Part shown: positions 56,317 through 64,000 of the stretch, piece after piece
Layout of the letters: each line of letters starts with the position of its first letter
Numbering within the stretch: the stretch's first letter is position 1
From: WLND01 sp040398845
GTDB lineage: Bacteria > Actinomycetota > Actinomycetes > S36-B12
Assembly: GCA_040398845.1 (NCBI GenBank)
Contig: JBBATH010000016.1
Coordinates: 38,807 to 102,806 of the forward strand
DNA length: 64,000 nt
Direction of reading: 5' to 3'
Notes under the pieces: generated by a model
Databases searched by the model: none
What the model saw: the letters and a program-made list of their open reading frames with translations, nothing else
Told to the model about the DNA's origin: nothing
Made by a program: the position numbers and the translations under genes

Positions 56317-56748
56317 CTACGCCGAGACGGTGATGCCCATCTGACGAGCGGTGCCCTCGATGATCTTCATCGCGGCATCAACATCATTTGCGTTGAGGTC
56401 GGGCATCTTCGTCTCGGCGATCTGACGAACCTGATCCTTGGTGATCGAGCCGGCCTTCACCTTGTGCGGCTCACCCGAGCCCTTCTCAAGCCCAGCAGCC
56501 TTGAGAATCATGCGGGATGCCGGCGGGGTCTTCAGTTCGAAGGTGAACGACCGATCGTCGTAGACCGTGATCTCGACGGGGATGACGTTCCCCTTCTGGC
56601 TTTCCGTCGCAGCGTTGTACGCCTTGCAGAATTCCATGATGTTCACACCGTGCTGGCCCAGAGCGGGACCAACGGGCGGTGCTGGATTCGCTAAGCCTGC
56701 CTTGATCTGCAGTTTGATCAGGCCGGCGACCTTCTTCTTCGGTGCCAT
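56317..56748 (-). CDS. rplK: 50S ribosomal protein L11
   Basis: 143 residues; binds the GTPase-associated centre of 23S rRNA. The ATG at 56748 gives MAPKKKVAGLIKLQIKAG. APPVGPALGQHGVNIMEFCK and the C-terminal domain (KMPDLNANDVDAAMKIIEGT) are typical. In-frame sequence upstream belongs to the leader. Confidence 0.97.
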   Translation of the reverse strand: MAPKKKVAGLIKLQIKAGLANPAPPVGPALGQHGVNIMEFCKAYNAATESQKGNVIPVEITVYDDRSFTFELKTPPASRMILKAAGLEKGSGEPHKVKAGSITKDQVRQIAETKMPDLNANDVDAAMKIIEGTARQMGITVSA

Positions 56749-56803
56749 GGTGTGCGGGTCCTTCTTCTGGTGTGACCCGAGAGCGGCGCCCTCGGGAGTC
56801 GAA

Positions 56804-57637
56804 CTAGTTCTTGACCACCTGATTGAACGCGAGCTCAACGGGTGTCTCGCGGCCGAAGATCTCGACCATGCCGGTGACCTTCTGTGCCTCGATGTTGATC
56901 TCCGAGATCGAGGCATGGAGGGTGGCAAATGGGCCGTCGACGACAGTCACCGAATCGCCGACCACAAAGTCGACCTCGATGGTCGGCAGGTTCGTGCCGA
57001 GGGGACCGGTTCCGGTAACAGCCGCACCGGACTTCTTCTCAGGGGCCGGGGCGAGAATTCCGACAACCTCGTCGAGGGACAGTGGTGAGGGCTGGTGGCC
57101 ATGCCCGACGAAACCGGTCACTCCGGGAGTGTGGCGAACCGTGCCCCACGACTCATCGGTCATCTCCATGCGCACGAGGACATAGCCGGGGAACTTGTTG
57201 CGCTTCAGTTGCTTTCGCACGCCGCCCTTGATCTCGGTCACCTCCTCAATCGGGACCTCGACCTGAAAGATGTAGTCCTCCATGTTGAGGGAACCGATGC
57301 GGGACTCGAGGTTACCCTTGACCTTGTTCTCGTAGCCAGCGTAGGAATGAATGACGAACCAGTCGCCGGGCGCGCTGCGCATCTGCTCGCGAAAAGCGAC
57401 AACGGGGTCGATCTCATCGTCGGCTTCGATACCCGTCTCCCCGACGGGGGCCGCAATCACTCCCTCAATCACTGCGTCGTCGACGAGCGCCTCATCGTCA
57501 ACGAGCGCCTCCTCGATGATGTGAGCATCGTGCTCGACGGCGGTGGCATCCACATCCGGTGATTCGCCGCCCGGGGACGTCGCGAAGGGATCGACCGCGG
57601 GTGACGCGGCGGTGACGTTCTCGTCCTGGTCGGACAC
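56804..57637 (-). CDS. nusG: Transcription termination/antitermination factor NusG
   Basis: RNAP- and ribosome-binding factor. An acidic N-terminal extension of about 90 residues (actinobacterial feature) precedes the NGN domain, which has WFVIHSYAGYENKVKGNLES and KFPGYVLVRMEMTDESWGTV. The KOW domain follows (FVVGDSVTVVDGPFATLHAS, MVEIFGRETPVEL). The GTG at 57637 is preferred because AAGGAG lies ten bases before it; a TTG nine bases earlier is too close to the SD. About 277 residues. Confidence 0.95.
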   Translation of the reverse strand: MSDQDENVTAASPAVDPFATSPGGESPDVDATAVEHDAHIIEEALVDDEALVDDAVIEGVIAAPVGETGIEADDEIDPVVAFREQMRSAPGDWFVIHSYAGYENKVKGNLESRIGSLNMEDYIFQVEVPIEEVTEIKGGVRKQLKRNKFPGYVLVRMEMTDESWGTVRHTPGVTGFVGHGHQPSPLSLDEVVGILAPAPEKKSGAAVTGTGPLGTNLPTIEVDFVVGDSVTVVDGPFATLHASISEINIEAQKVTGMVEIFGRETPVELAFNQVVKN

Positions 57638-57738
57638 GGTGGCCAATCTCCTTGTTCGGGGAAACTTTGGGGTGCGAGTCTAAATGGTCGTGCGCGTCGA
57701 TCTGCTGAGAGTCCGCGTATCCAACGGAGGCGGACTCG

Positions 57739-57984
57739 CTATCCGAAGACGAAGAGCACGATCTTCGTGAAGACATAGTCATAGCCCGCGATGATGCTTG
57801 AGATGATCGAGACGAAGATGATCACCACGATCGTGTACGCGATGAGTTCCTTGCGGGTGGGCCAGATGACCTTCCGCAATTCGACGATGATCTGGCGGAT
57901 GAACAGCGCCAGCCGCCCGATCGGACCCTTGTGCGGACGCGCACTGCCGCCCGAAGGCTCGTGCGCTACGTCGGTGTCGGTCAT
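57739..57984 (-). CDS. secE: Preprotein translocase subunit SecE
   Basis: Single-span Sec subunit of about 81 residues. The ATG at 57984 gives MTDTDVAHEP. FIRQIIVELRKVIWPTRKEL is the amphipathic helix signature and IAYTIVVIIFVSIISSIIAG the membrane span. Sits between tRNA-Trp and nusG, the standard order. Confidence 0.94.
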   Translation of the reverse strand: MTDTDVAHEPSGGSARPHKGPIGRLALFIRQIIVELRKVIWPTRKELIAYTIVVIIFVSIISSIIAGYDYVFTKIVLFVFG

Positions 57985-58078
57985 GCCTGCCTTCTTCGTC
58001 CCGTTGTGCTTCTCTTTCGCGAAGGTCTTCGTCTTCCGCGAATGTACGTGCCGTTCTTCACCATCATTTCGTGCTGCG

Positions 58079-58151
58079 CAGGGCCGGAGGGACTTGAACC
58101 CCCAACCGCCGGTTTTGGAGACCGGTGCTCTACCAGTTGAGCTACGACCCT
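58079..58151 (-). tRNA. trpT: tRNA-Trp (CCA)
   Basis: A 73-base cloverleaf on the minus strand. The acceptor stem pairs AGGGTCG with CGGCCCT; the D arm has AGCTCAACTGGTAGAGC; the anticodon arm is CCGGT-CTCCAAA-ACCGG with anticodon CCA; the T loop is TTCAAGT. 3' CCA is not encoded. Upstream of secE as in Mycobacterium and Streptomyces. Confidence 0.96.
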
Positions 58152-58311
58152 TTGGAGGTCCGGGCGTCACCCTGAAGGCAGGCTAACGCCAACGTACCAA
58201 CCGCGCCGTGAGTCTACGGTCCAGCGCACGAAACGGTCCAATCGCGCCCTCGGAGACTGGCCGCACGGGATCCCCTTCACGCGAGCCGGGAGCCCCTGAA
58301 AGGATAAAGAC

Positions 58312-59514
58312 ATGACCTCTCGGATCTCTCATCGAATCTCCGCCATCGCCGAATCAGCCACGCTCGCAGTCGACGCAAAGGCCAAAGCGCTCAAGGCCGC
58401 TGGGCGCCCAGTCATCGGCTTCGGAGCGGGTGAGCCCGACTTCCCGACCCCCGGCTACATCGTCGAGGCGGCGATCGCGGCGTGCAGCGAGCCGAAGTGG
58501 CATCGCTACACCCCCGCTGGCGGTCTTCCTGAGCTCAAGGAGGCCATCGCCACGAAGACGTTGCGCGACTCGGGCTACGCGGTCAGCGGTGGTCAGGTGC
58601 TCGTTACCAACGGAGGCAAGCAGGCCCTGTACAACGCTTTTGCGACCCTCCTCGATCCCGGCGACGAGGTCATCCTCCCGGCCCCCTATTGGACGACCTA
58701 CCCGGAGTCGATCCGGCTGGCCGGCGGAGTTCCCGTCGAGGTCATGACCGATGAGACCACCGGATACCGCGCCACCGTCGAGCAGCTCGAAGCCGCGAGG
58801 AGCCCGCGCACGAAGGTGCTCGTCTTCGTGTCGCCCTCGAACCCGACGGGCGCGGTGTACTCCCCCACCGAAGTGCAAGCGATCGGCGAATGGGCCCTGG
58901 CGAACGGCATTTGGGTCGTCACCGATGAGATCTACGAGCACCTCGTGTACGGGGATGCCAAGTTCTCGTCGATGCCCGTCCTCGTTCCCGGGCTCGCCGA
59001 TACCTGCATCATCATCAACGGGGTCGCGAAGACCTACGCCATGACTGGCTGGCGGGTGGGCTGGATGATCGCCCCTGCCGACGTCATCAAGGCCTCAACG
59101 AACCTACAGTCGCACGCAACCTCGAATGTCGCGAACGTCTCCCAGATCGCAGCGCTCGCAGCCGTTCAGGGCGACCTCTCGGCGGTCGACGAGATGAAGA
59201 TCGCTTTCGATAGGCGCCGACACCTCATCACCGGGCTCCTCGACGCCATTCCTGGCATCTCCTGCCCACTACCGGAGGGGGCGTTCTACGTGTACCCCTC
59301 CGTTCGGGACCTTGTCGGGCGCTCGCTACGTGGTGCCACCATTGAGTCATCAGCGCATCTGGCCGGGCTCATCCTCGACGAGGTCGAGGTAGCCTGCGTG
59401 CCGGGTGAGGCTTTTGGAACCCCGGGTTACCTACGCCTTTCCTACGCTACGTCAGACAACGACATCACCGAGGGCGTGGGCCGCATGGCAGCGCTGCTCG
59501 CTGAGGCCGGCTGA
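58312..59514 (+). CDS. aspC: Aspartate aminotransferase-like class I aminotransferase
   Basis: PLP enzyme of 400 residues, most likely aspartate transaminase. GFGAGEPDFPTP near the N-terminus, the cofactor-stacking YWTTYPE region, SPSNPTGAVY, DEIYEHLVYGDAKF, and the PLP lysine in GVAKTYAMTGWRVGW (about residue 240) are all present. The terminal FGTPGYLRLSYATS supplies the substrate-binding Arg. ATG with AAAGGA upstream. In Streptomyces the same gene sits between murB and secE, supporting the assignment. Prephenate or alanine activity cannot be excluded. Confidence 0.9.
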   Translation: MTSRISHRISAIAESATLAVDAKAKALKAAGRPVIGFGAGEPDFPTPGYIVEAAIAACSEPKWHRYTPAGGLPELKEAIATKTLRDSGYAVSGGQVLVTNGGKQALYNAFATLLDPGDEVILPAPYWTTYPESIRLAGGVPVEVMTDETTGYRATVEQLEAARSPRTKVLVFVSPSNPTGAVYSPTEVQAIGEWALANGIWVVTDEIYEHLVYGDAKFSSMPVLVPGLADTCIIINGVAKTYAMTGWRVGWMIAPADVIKASTNLQSHATSNVANVSQIAALAAVQGDLSAVDEMKIAFDRRRHLITGLLDAIPGISCPLPEGAFYVYPSVRDLVGRSLRGATIESSAHLAGLILDEVEVACVPGEAFGTPGYLRLSYATSDNDITEGVGRMAALLAEAG

Positions 59515-59518
59515 CCAT

Positions 59519-60559
59519 TCAGCCGGCGCTTCGGCGCAGTTCGCAATTGACGAAGCGTGGCTCTGCCTCAAGTTCGATGCCGAATGCGACCTGAACCCGG
59601 TCCTTAATGGCCGAGGCAAGTTCGATGACCTCGGACGCCGATGCGCCACCGAGGTTGGCAATCGCCAGGGTGTGCTTGGACGAGATTGCGGCCCGAGAGT
59701 CTGACCGGGCCCGCCAACCTCTGGTCACGCCCGCGTGCTCGATGAGCCAGGCGGCGCTCACCTTCACCCCCGCCGGTGCCGGGTACCGCGGGCAGTCCAA
59801 TGGCAACGTAGCCGCGACTGAATCACCGACGATCGGATTGGTGAAGAAGGATCCAGCGCTGCTCGTATCAGGATCATCAGGATCGAGCACCATCCCCTTG
59901 GCCCGACGGAGCCGAAGAACCGCCTCGCGAATCTGCGACGGGGTGGCTGTCGCTCCGATCTCGATACCGAGCTCCTCGGCGAGCTGCGCGTAGCGCACGT
60001 CGCTCTCACCACCAACGATCAGTCGGAATGTGACCTCGAGCACTACCCAGCGCTCAGGCTGCTCCTTAAAGATGCTCCCCCGGTATGTGAAGGCGCAGTC
60101 GGCAGTTGTGAGGTCGACGACCAAGCCAGTCATCCGGTCGAGTGCGCGAACCTGCGTGATAGTCTGCGAAACGTCCTGACCGTAGGCGCCGACATTTTGA
60201 ATGGGCGTTGCCCCGACGAGACCCGGGATGCCCGAAAGGGCTTCGATCCCGGCCCAGCCGGACAAGGCGGTGTGGGCCACGAGGTCGTCCCACGACTCGC
60301 CGCAGGCTGCCACGACCTCGACGAAATCCGGTGCCACCGTGAACATCAGGCCGCGAACGCCGAGCGCCAACACCGTGCCATCGAAGCCCTCGTCGCCGCA
60401 TACGAGATTGCTCCCGCCTCCGATGAGCAGAAGTGGTCGACCGACCTGATCAAGGGCAATGACCTGCTCAATGACCTGCACCTGCGTCGTTGCGAGAATA
60501 AAGTCGCCCACCGGTCCCCCGATTCGCAGGGTCGTATGGTCAGCGAGGCGATTGGTCAC
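59519..60559 (-). CDS. murB: UDP-N-acetylenolpyruvoylglucosamine reductase
   Basis: FAD enzyme that makes UDP-MurNAc. HTTLRIGGPVGDFILA at the start, the FAD-binding LLIGGGSNLVCGDEGFDG, GIPGLVGATPIQNVGAYGQD, and SSAGSFFTNPIV, containing the catalytic Ser, are in family order, with the catalytic Glu region EAEPRF near the end. 346 residues, GTG start. Converges on aspC with only four bases between the stops. Confidence 0.95.
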   Translation of the reverse strand: MTNRLADHTTLRIGGPVGDFILATTQVQVIEQVIALDQVGRPLLLIGGGSNLVCGDEGFDGTVLALGVRGLMFTVAPDFVEVVAACGESWDDLVAHTALSGWAGIEALSGIPGLVGATPIQNVGAYGQDVSQTITQVRALDRMTGLVVDLTTADCAFTYRGSIFKEQPERWVVLEVTFRLIVGGESDVRYAQLAEELGIEIGATATPSQIREAVLRLRRAKGMVLDPDDPDTSSAGSFFTNPIVGDSVAATLPLDCPRYPAPAGVKVSAAWLIEHAGVTRGWRARSDSRAAISSKHTLAIANLGGASASEVIELASAIKDRVQVAFGIELEAEPRFVNCELRRSAG

Positions 60560-60585
60560 AGCCTGAGCCTAGGCGCGACGTCGAA

Positions 60586-61548
60586 TCACTCGCGCGGGCT
60601 GAGCAGCTCGACTCGGCCCCGAAATCGTTGGAGGATTCGGTCATAGGTTTTCTTGGACTCTTTGTCTCGGTAAGCCGGATCGGAGTCGTGGTAGGCGTGA
60701 TGCCGGCCTTGACGCAGCGGCAACTCGGCTGCGGGCACGACGATGCGACCCGCACCGCTCGCCGACCCATACTCGCGCAGACAGAGCGACCACTCCATGT
60801 CGGCGTTGCGGTAGAAGGTTGCCTTTGGATTTGGCGGACATTCACGTGCGGCGCCGGTGCGCACCACCATGAGGTAGCCCAGCACGGCATCCACCTCGCC
60901 GGGGCCGGCATCGGCGAAGGTGCGCCAGCCATCGCCGGTATCGACGTTTACGCCTCGCCAACCCGAGGCAATGACTGAAGGGTCCTCGAAGGTGGTGAGA
61001 ATCGGGGTCAACGCGTCGCCCGTGAGAACCGTCGAGACGTCGATCACCGCGAAGAACTCACTCGTCACCACCTCGGTAAGCGTGGAAACGGCAGTCGCCC
61101 AACCCGCCCGGGCGAGGGACTGATCGATGTGAATCTCAGCGAGCCTGCCCGGAAATTCAGCGGCAATCTGGTGCAGCCTTGCGCCCGCGCGGTCAACATT
61201 CCCGAAGTCAAGTCCGATGATGGCAACATCGTCGCTGGTATTGGCGAGCAGCGCCCTCAGGCAGGTATCAAGGTCGTCGGGCCACCCATCCACGAGCACG
61301 ACAACCGTGCAGCGGACCATAGGGAGAATCACCCCAGACGGAACCACCGCAGCAAGGTTCGCAAGGACCTCGAACGGCGGCTTCTGGGTGAGCGCGAAAC
61401 CTTCGGCAGTGTCCTTCACCACCCAGCCGAGGGAAGCGATCTCATCTCGGAGCAGATCGGATTTCGCAAAGTCCTTGTCGGCTCGGGCCGCAGAGCGTTC
61501 GACCGCAAGCGCGGTCACCTCCGTGGGCACACCGGCTGCCTCGGTCAT
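60586..61548 (-). CDS. Glycosyltransferase-2-like protein with a CysRS-tail-like N-terminus
   Basis: 320 residues. Residues 17-55 (ERSAARADKDFAKSDLLRDE..LGWVVKDTAEGFAL) closely resemble the C-terminal tail of cysteinyl-tRNA synthetases, which has the pattern R..AR..KDF..AD.LRD.L...G....DT..G. The rest looks like a GT-A glycosyltransferase family 2 domain: VRCTVVVLVDGWPDDLDTCL at the start, EFFAVIDVSTVLTGDAL in the DxD position (no clear DxD), and ATFYRNADMEWSLCLREYG as the late motif. Overlaps the hadB stop by four bases, so it is in the rpmG-hadA-hadB transcript, at the position of hadC in Mycobacterium. Substrate unknown. Confidence 0.6.
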   Translation of the reverse strand: MTEAAGVPTEVTALAVERSAARADKDFAKSDLLRDEIASLGWVVKDTAEGFALTQKPPFEVLANLAAVVPSGVILPMVRCTVVVLVDGWPDDLDTCLRALLANTSDDVAIIGLDFGNVDRAGARLHQIAAEFPGRLAEIHIDQSLARAGWATAVSTLTEVVTSEFFAVIDVSTVLTGDALTPILTTFEDPSVIASGWRGVNVDTGDGWRTFADAGPGEVDAVLGYLMVVRTGAARECPPNPKATFYRNADMEWSLCLREYGSASGAGRIVVPAAELPLRQGRHHAYHDSDPAYRDKESKKTYDRILQRFRGRVELLSPRE

Positions 61549-61973
61549 GCGAGTCGGACGATTGCTTGGGCCTTACCCAACACTGTCTGGCCCTCGCACG
61601 AAGCCGTGATCGTGATCTTCACGCAGTTGTCGTCGAGCAACTCGGTGATCTTCGCGCTGACGTCGAGCGTTGCGCCGTGGTCGTTATCTGGCACGACGAC
61701 GGGACGTGTGAACCGAACGCCGTACTGGACGAGTGCCCCGGGGTCACCAACCCAGTCGGTCACGACCCGGATGACCTCGGCCATTGTGAGCATGCCGTGC
61801 GCGATGACGTTCGGGAGCCCGACCGAAGTCGCGAGTCGCTCATTCCAGTGAATGACATTGAAGTCGCCCGAGGCCCCGCAGTATTGCACCAGGTCAACGC
61901 GAGCGAGGGGAAATGAGGCGCTCGGCAGTTCAGTGCCGACGGTAATGTCGGAGTAGTGGATGCCTGCGGCCAT
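61545..61973 (-). CDS. hadB: MaoC-type (R)-hydratase, HadB-like subunit
   Basis: Hot-dog-fold (3R)-hydroxyacyl dehydratase/hydratase subunit of 142 residues. The hydratase-2 catalytic pair is present in SGDFNVIHWNE (Asp37, His42), followed by NVIAHGMLTMAEVIRV. Its ATG overlaps the hadA TGA by one base. In Mycobacterium the HadAB dimer acts in FAS-II; whether this host makes long acids is unknown. The gene symbol rests on synteny (rpmG-hadA-hadB) and motif. Confidence 0.85.
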   Translation of the reverse strand: MAAGIHYSDITVGTELPSASFPLARVDLVQYCGASGDFNVIHWNERLATSVGLPNVIAHGMLTMAEVIRVVTDWVGDPGALVQYGVRFTRPVVVPDNDHGATLDVSAKITELLDDNCVKITITASCEGQTVLGKAQAIVRLA

Positions 61974-62422
61974 CAGGAGTCGACTCCCCGAGAGACGAGG
62001 ACCGAGGTCGCCGTGACGACGTGTTCGCCATCGACGGTGTCAATGCTCGCCTTCGTGGTGAGCATGTCATTGCCGGCCACAGTCCGAATGTTGTCGATCA
62101 TCGTGCTGACAACGAGTTCGTCGCCGGCGCATATCGGACGGGAATACGCGTACGACTGCTCCGCATGGACGACTCTGGTGAAATCAAGCCCTAACTCCGG
62201 GTCAAACATGACCACGTGGCTCGACTCCATCGCAACCACGGTTGCGAAGGTCGGCGGGGCGATGAGATCGGGATACCCGAGTGACCTCGCAGCCACTGAA
62301 TCAAAAAACACCGGATTCACTTCACCGACGGCGTGCGCGAACTCGCGGATCTTCTCGCGCCCGACAAGATAAGGCGAGCTCACCGGGTAGGCCCGACCGA
62401 TGAATTCTGCGTTCAGCGCCAC
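61973..62422 (-). CDS. hadA: MaoC N-terminal-like dehydratase, HadA-like subunit
   Basis: Partner hot-dog subunit of about 149 residues. The GTG at 62422 gives VALNAEFIGRAYP with SSPYLVGREKIREFAHAVGE, the FAS1/MaoC-N-like start; frame upstream overlaps rpmG and is rejected. NPVFFDSVAARSLGYPDLIA replaces the catalytic Asp/His motif, so this is the substrate-binding, non-catalytic subunit, as in HadA. Directly downstream of rpmG. Confidence 0.82.
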   Translation of the reverse strand: MALNAEFIGRAYPVSSPYLVGREKIREFAHAVGEVNPVFFDSVAARSLGYPDLIAPPTFATVVAMESSHVVMFDPELGLDFTRVVHAEQSYAYSRPICAGDELVVSTMIDNIRTVAGNDMLTTKASIDTVDGEHVVTATSVLVSRGVDS

Positions 62423-62453
62423 GGCGGGGCCCCCGTCACCGTGAGACGTTGCT

Positions 62454-62621
62454 TCAGCGAGTTTCCTTGTGCACTGTGTGCTTGTTGCAGTTGGTGCAGT
62501 GCTTCTTGGCCTCAAGTCGATCAGGATCGTTGCGGCGGTTCTTCTTGGTGATGTAGTTGCGGTGCTTGCAGTCCTCGCACGCCAAGGTGATCTTCGGTCG
62601 GACGTCGGTGGCCTTGCCCAT
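62454..62621 (-). CDS. rpmG: 50S ribosomal protein L33 (zinc-binding form)
   Basis: 55 residues read directly: starts MGKATDVRPKITLACEDC and ends NKHTVHKETR. Cys15, Cys18, Cys42 and Cys45 form the zinc site of the C+ form. It lies between tRNA-Met and hadA, as in Mycobacterium. Confidence 0.96.
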   Translation of the reverse strand: MGKATDVRPKITLACEDCKHRNYITKKNRRNDPDRLEAKKHCTNCNKHTVHKETR

Positions 62622-62701
62622 GGGTCTTCCTCTTCCTGGCGCGCCGCGGAAATGCGACTGTTGACTCGATCCTACTTCGTTCCTTGCCGCTCCTCACGGA
62701 G

Positions 62702-62774
62702 TAGCGGAGGCCGGACTTGAACCGGCGACACAGCGATTATGAGCCGCTTGCTCTACCAACTGAGCTACCCCGCC
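62702..62774 (-). tRNA. metT: tRNA-Met (CAT), elongator type
   Basis: A 73-base cloverleaf on the minus strand. The acceptor pairs GGCGGGG with CTCCGCT (two G-T pairs). The D arm is AGCTCAGTTGGTAGAGC, the anticodon loop CTCATAA with anticodon CAT, and the T arm GCCGG-TTCAAGT-CCGGC. The 1-72 G-T pair and lack of the three anticodon-stem G-C pairs argue against initiator tRNA. Confidence 0.94.
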
Positions 62775-62819
62775 ACGACTTGGCACAGCCCGACTCTTGC
62801 CGGACGTGCGCCGTAGTCG

Positions 62820-62892
62820 AGCCCCCAAACGGAATCGAACCGTTGACCTTCTCCTTACCATGGAGACGCTCTACCGACTGAGCTATGGGGGC
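62820..62892 (-). tRNA. thrT: tRNA-Thr (GGT)
   Basis: A 73-base cloverleaf on the minus strand. The acceptor pairs GCCCCCA with TGGGGGC, the anticodon arm is TCTCC-ATGGTAA-GGAGA with anticodon GGT, and the T loop is TTCGATT. Followed by tRNA-Met and rpmG as in Mycobacterium. Confidence 0.95.
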
Positions 62893-62992
62893 GTGAAGCC
62901 ACGCAAGCGTATACGAGGGTGGCCGCTGGATGAAATCGGCCTAGTCGATGGGCGCAGGTGCCGGGGAGGACCGGTTCAAGCAGACTGGTGTC

Positions 62993-63937
62993 ATGGAATC
63001 ATCGAGCACAGCGTGGACCGCCGCAGATCTTCCGAGACTCGTTGGGCGGAGCGTCATCGTGACGGGCGGCAATTCTGGCCTCGGGTACTTCACCGCATCG
63101 GCCCTCGCCGCATGCGGGGCTGACGTGACCATGGCCGTCAGGAACCTCGAAAAGGGAGAGGCCGCCGCCCAGGAAATCCGCACATTGCATCCTGATGCCG
63201 GGCTCGAGGTCAGCGAACTCGACCTTGCCGATTTGTCGTCAATCCGCGCCTTCGCCGAGCGGTGGTCAACGTCCCATGCGGGCGGGCTCAGCATCCTCGT
63301 GAACAACGCGGGCATCATGGCGATCCCGAGGCGGGAGACCGCGGATGCCTTCGAGATGCAACTTGGCACCAATCACCTCGGCCACTTCGCCCTCACCGGC
63401 CACCTCCTGCCGGCCCTCATTGCCCAGCCCGGAGCGCGGGTCGTGACGGTGTCGAGCCAAGCCCACCGCCTCGGCAAGATGGACTTCGACGACCTCATGG
63501 GCAGCCACCGGTACCGCCCGTGGGGGGCATACGGCCAGAGTAAACTCGCCAACCTGCTCTTCACGACTGAACTCCAGCGCCGAATCGACGATGCGGGCCT
63601 TTCACTGCTCGCCCTCGCAGCTCACCCCGGATACGCCAACACAAATCTTCAGTCGGCCGGGCCAACGATGCGAGGGTCCTCGCTGGGGGCCCGGATGAGC
63701 AGGATGGCGAATAGCGTGTTCGCTCAGTCAGCCGAAATGGGGGCGCTGCCGACCCTCTACGCCGCGACCATGCCCGGACTCCCCGGCGATACCTACATCG
63801 GGCCCGATGGCTTCCTAGAGCAGCGGGGACACCCGCGCATCGTTGGCCGGTCAACCGCAGCCCTGCGGGCAGAGGACGGCAAGCGGCTATGGACCATGAG
63901 CGAGGAGTTGACCGGGGTGCGCTACCCCTTCGACTGA
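62993..63937 (+). CDS. Short-chain dehydrogenase/reductase
   Basis: NAD(P)-dependent Rossmann-fold oxidoreductase of about 314 residues, in the retinol-dehydrogenase-like branch by motif. TGGNSGLG (24-31), LVNNAGIMA near 103, VVTVSSQAHRLG with the catalytic Ser, and YGQSK (Tyr180, Lys184) are all present. The ATG at 62993 was chosen because the 15 residues before it are not conserved. Substrate unknown. Divergent from tRNA-Thr. Confidence 0.85.
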   Translation: MESSSTAWTAADLPRLVGRSVIVTGGNSGLGYFTASALAACGADVTMAVRNLEKGEAAAQEIRTLHPDAGLEVSELDLADLSSIRAFAERWSTSHAGGLSILVNNAGIMAIPRRETADAFEMQLGTNHLGHFALTGHLLPALIAQPGARVVTVSSQAHRLGKMDFDDLMGSHRYRPWGAYGQSKLANLLFTTELQRRIDDAGLSLLALAAHPGYANTNLQSAGPTMRGSSLGARMSRMANSVFAQSAEMGALPTLYAATMPGLPGDTYIGPDGFLEQRGHPRIVGRSTAALRAEDGKRLWTMSEELTGVRYPFD

Positions 63938-63963
63938 AGTGGGCTGCTCGTGACGGAACGGGG

Positions 63964-63995
63964 CCAGCCCGGCTGCGTGTTCGCAGTCGGGCTGG
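63964..63995. terminator. Hairpin after the SDR gene
   Basis: CCAGCCCGGCTGCG at 63964-63977 is inverted as CGCAGTCGGGCTGG at 63982-63995 around TGTT, with one mismatch. It lies 26 bases after the SDR stop. A T tract is not seen within the window. Confidence 0.65.
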
Positions 63996-64000
63996 CTGGT

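Overview
The window reads as a chromosome segment of an actinobacterium (Actinomycetota). The evidence is gene order: map-adk-secY-spc-S10-str, rpoC-rpoB-rplL-rplJ-rplA-rplK-nusG-secE-tRNA-Trp, then aspC, murB, a hadA/hadB hot-dog pair, rpmG, tRNA-Met and tRNA-Thr, and at the other end glmM, glmS, acpS, nnr and alr. This matches the order known from Streptomyces and Mycobacterium. Frequent GTG/TTG starts, long alanine/lysine-rich or acidic tails on ribosomal proteins, and an S14 and L33 that carry zinc cysteines fit the same phylum. No genus is claimed.

Layout, almost all on the minus strand. 1-8.3 kb: cell-wall and cofactor genes (alr partial, nnr, acpS, glmS). They are interrupted between alr and nnr by a roughly 4.3 kb island holding a decayed IS5-type transposase, a secreted 5'-nucleotidase, a VapC toxin with a broken antitoxin, and a membrane-protein fragment. 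8.3-10.3 kb: a DUF389 membrane protein and a collagen-like secreted protein with an amber codon in its apparent signal peptide. 10.4-20.9 kb: glmM, rpsI, rplM, an ABC-F ATPase, a cupin, truA, rplQ, rpoA, rpsD, rpsK, rpsM, rpmJ, infA and map. 20.9-37 kb: adk, secY and an uninterrupted ribosomal-protein superoperon running back through tuf, fusA, rpsG and rpsL.

37.3-45.7 kb is the accessory heart of the window, lying between rpsL and rpoC. It holds a response regulator, a large histidine kinase that may carry a second degenerate kinase core, a DUF4190-type membrane protein, a Nif11-leader-like small protein, an ABC exporter whose ATPase domain has lost its Walker A motif and is fused to a cyclic-nucleotide-binding domain plus winged helix, a MinD-like ATPase, and a Cache-HAMP receptor with no output domain. 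I regard this set as the best candidate for an undescribed sensing/export system.

45.8-58.2 kb: rpoC, rpoB, rplL, rplJ, rplA, rplK, nusG, secE and tRNA-Trp. 58.3-64 kb: aspC, murB, a glycosyltransferase-like protein with a CysRS-tail-like N-terminus, hadB, hadA, rpmG, two tRNAs and a short-chain dehydrogenase.

A 31-bp palindrome-ended element occurs four times in the non-coding gaps next to translation and transcription genes (12.9, 20.0, 53.7 and 54.0 kb), each time beside a G or C run. It appears to be an interspersed repeat family. The 872-base gap between rplL and rpoB also contains a 23-24 bp tandem array.
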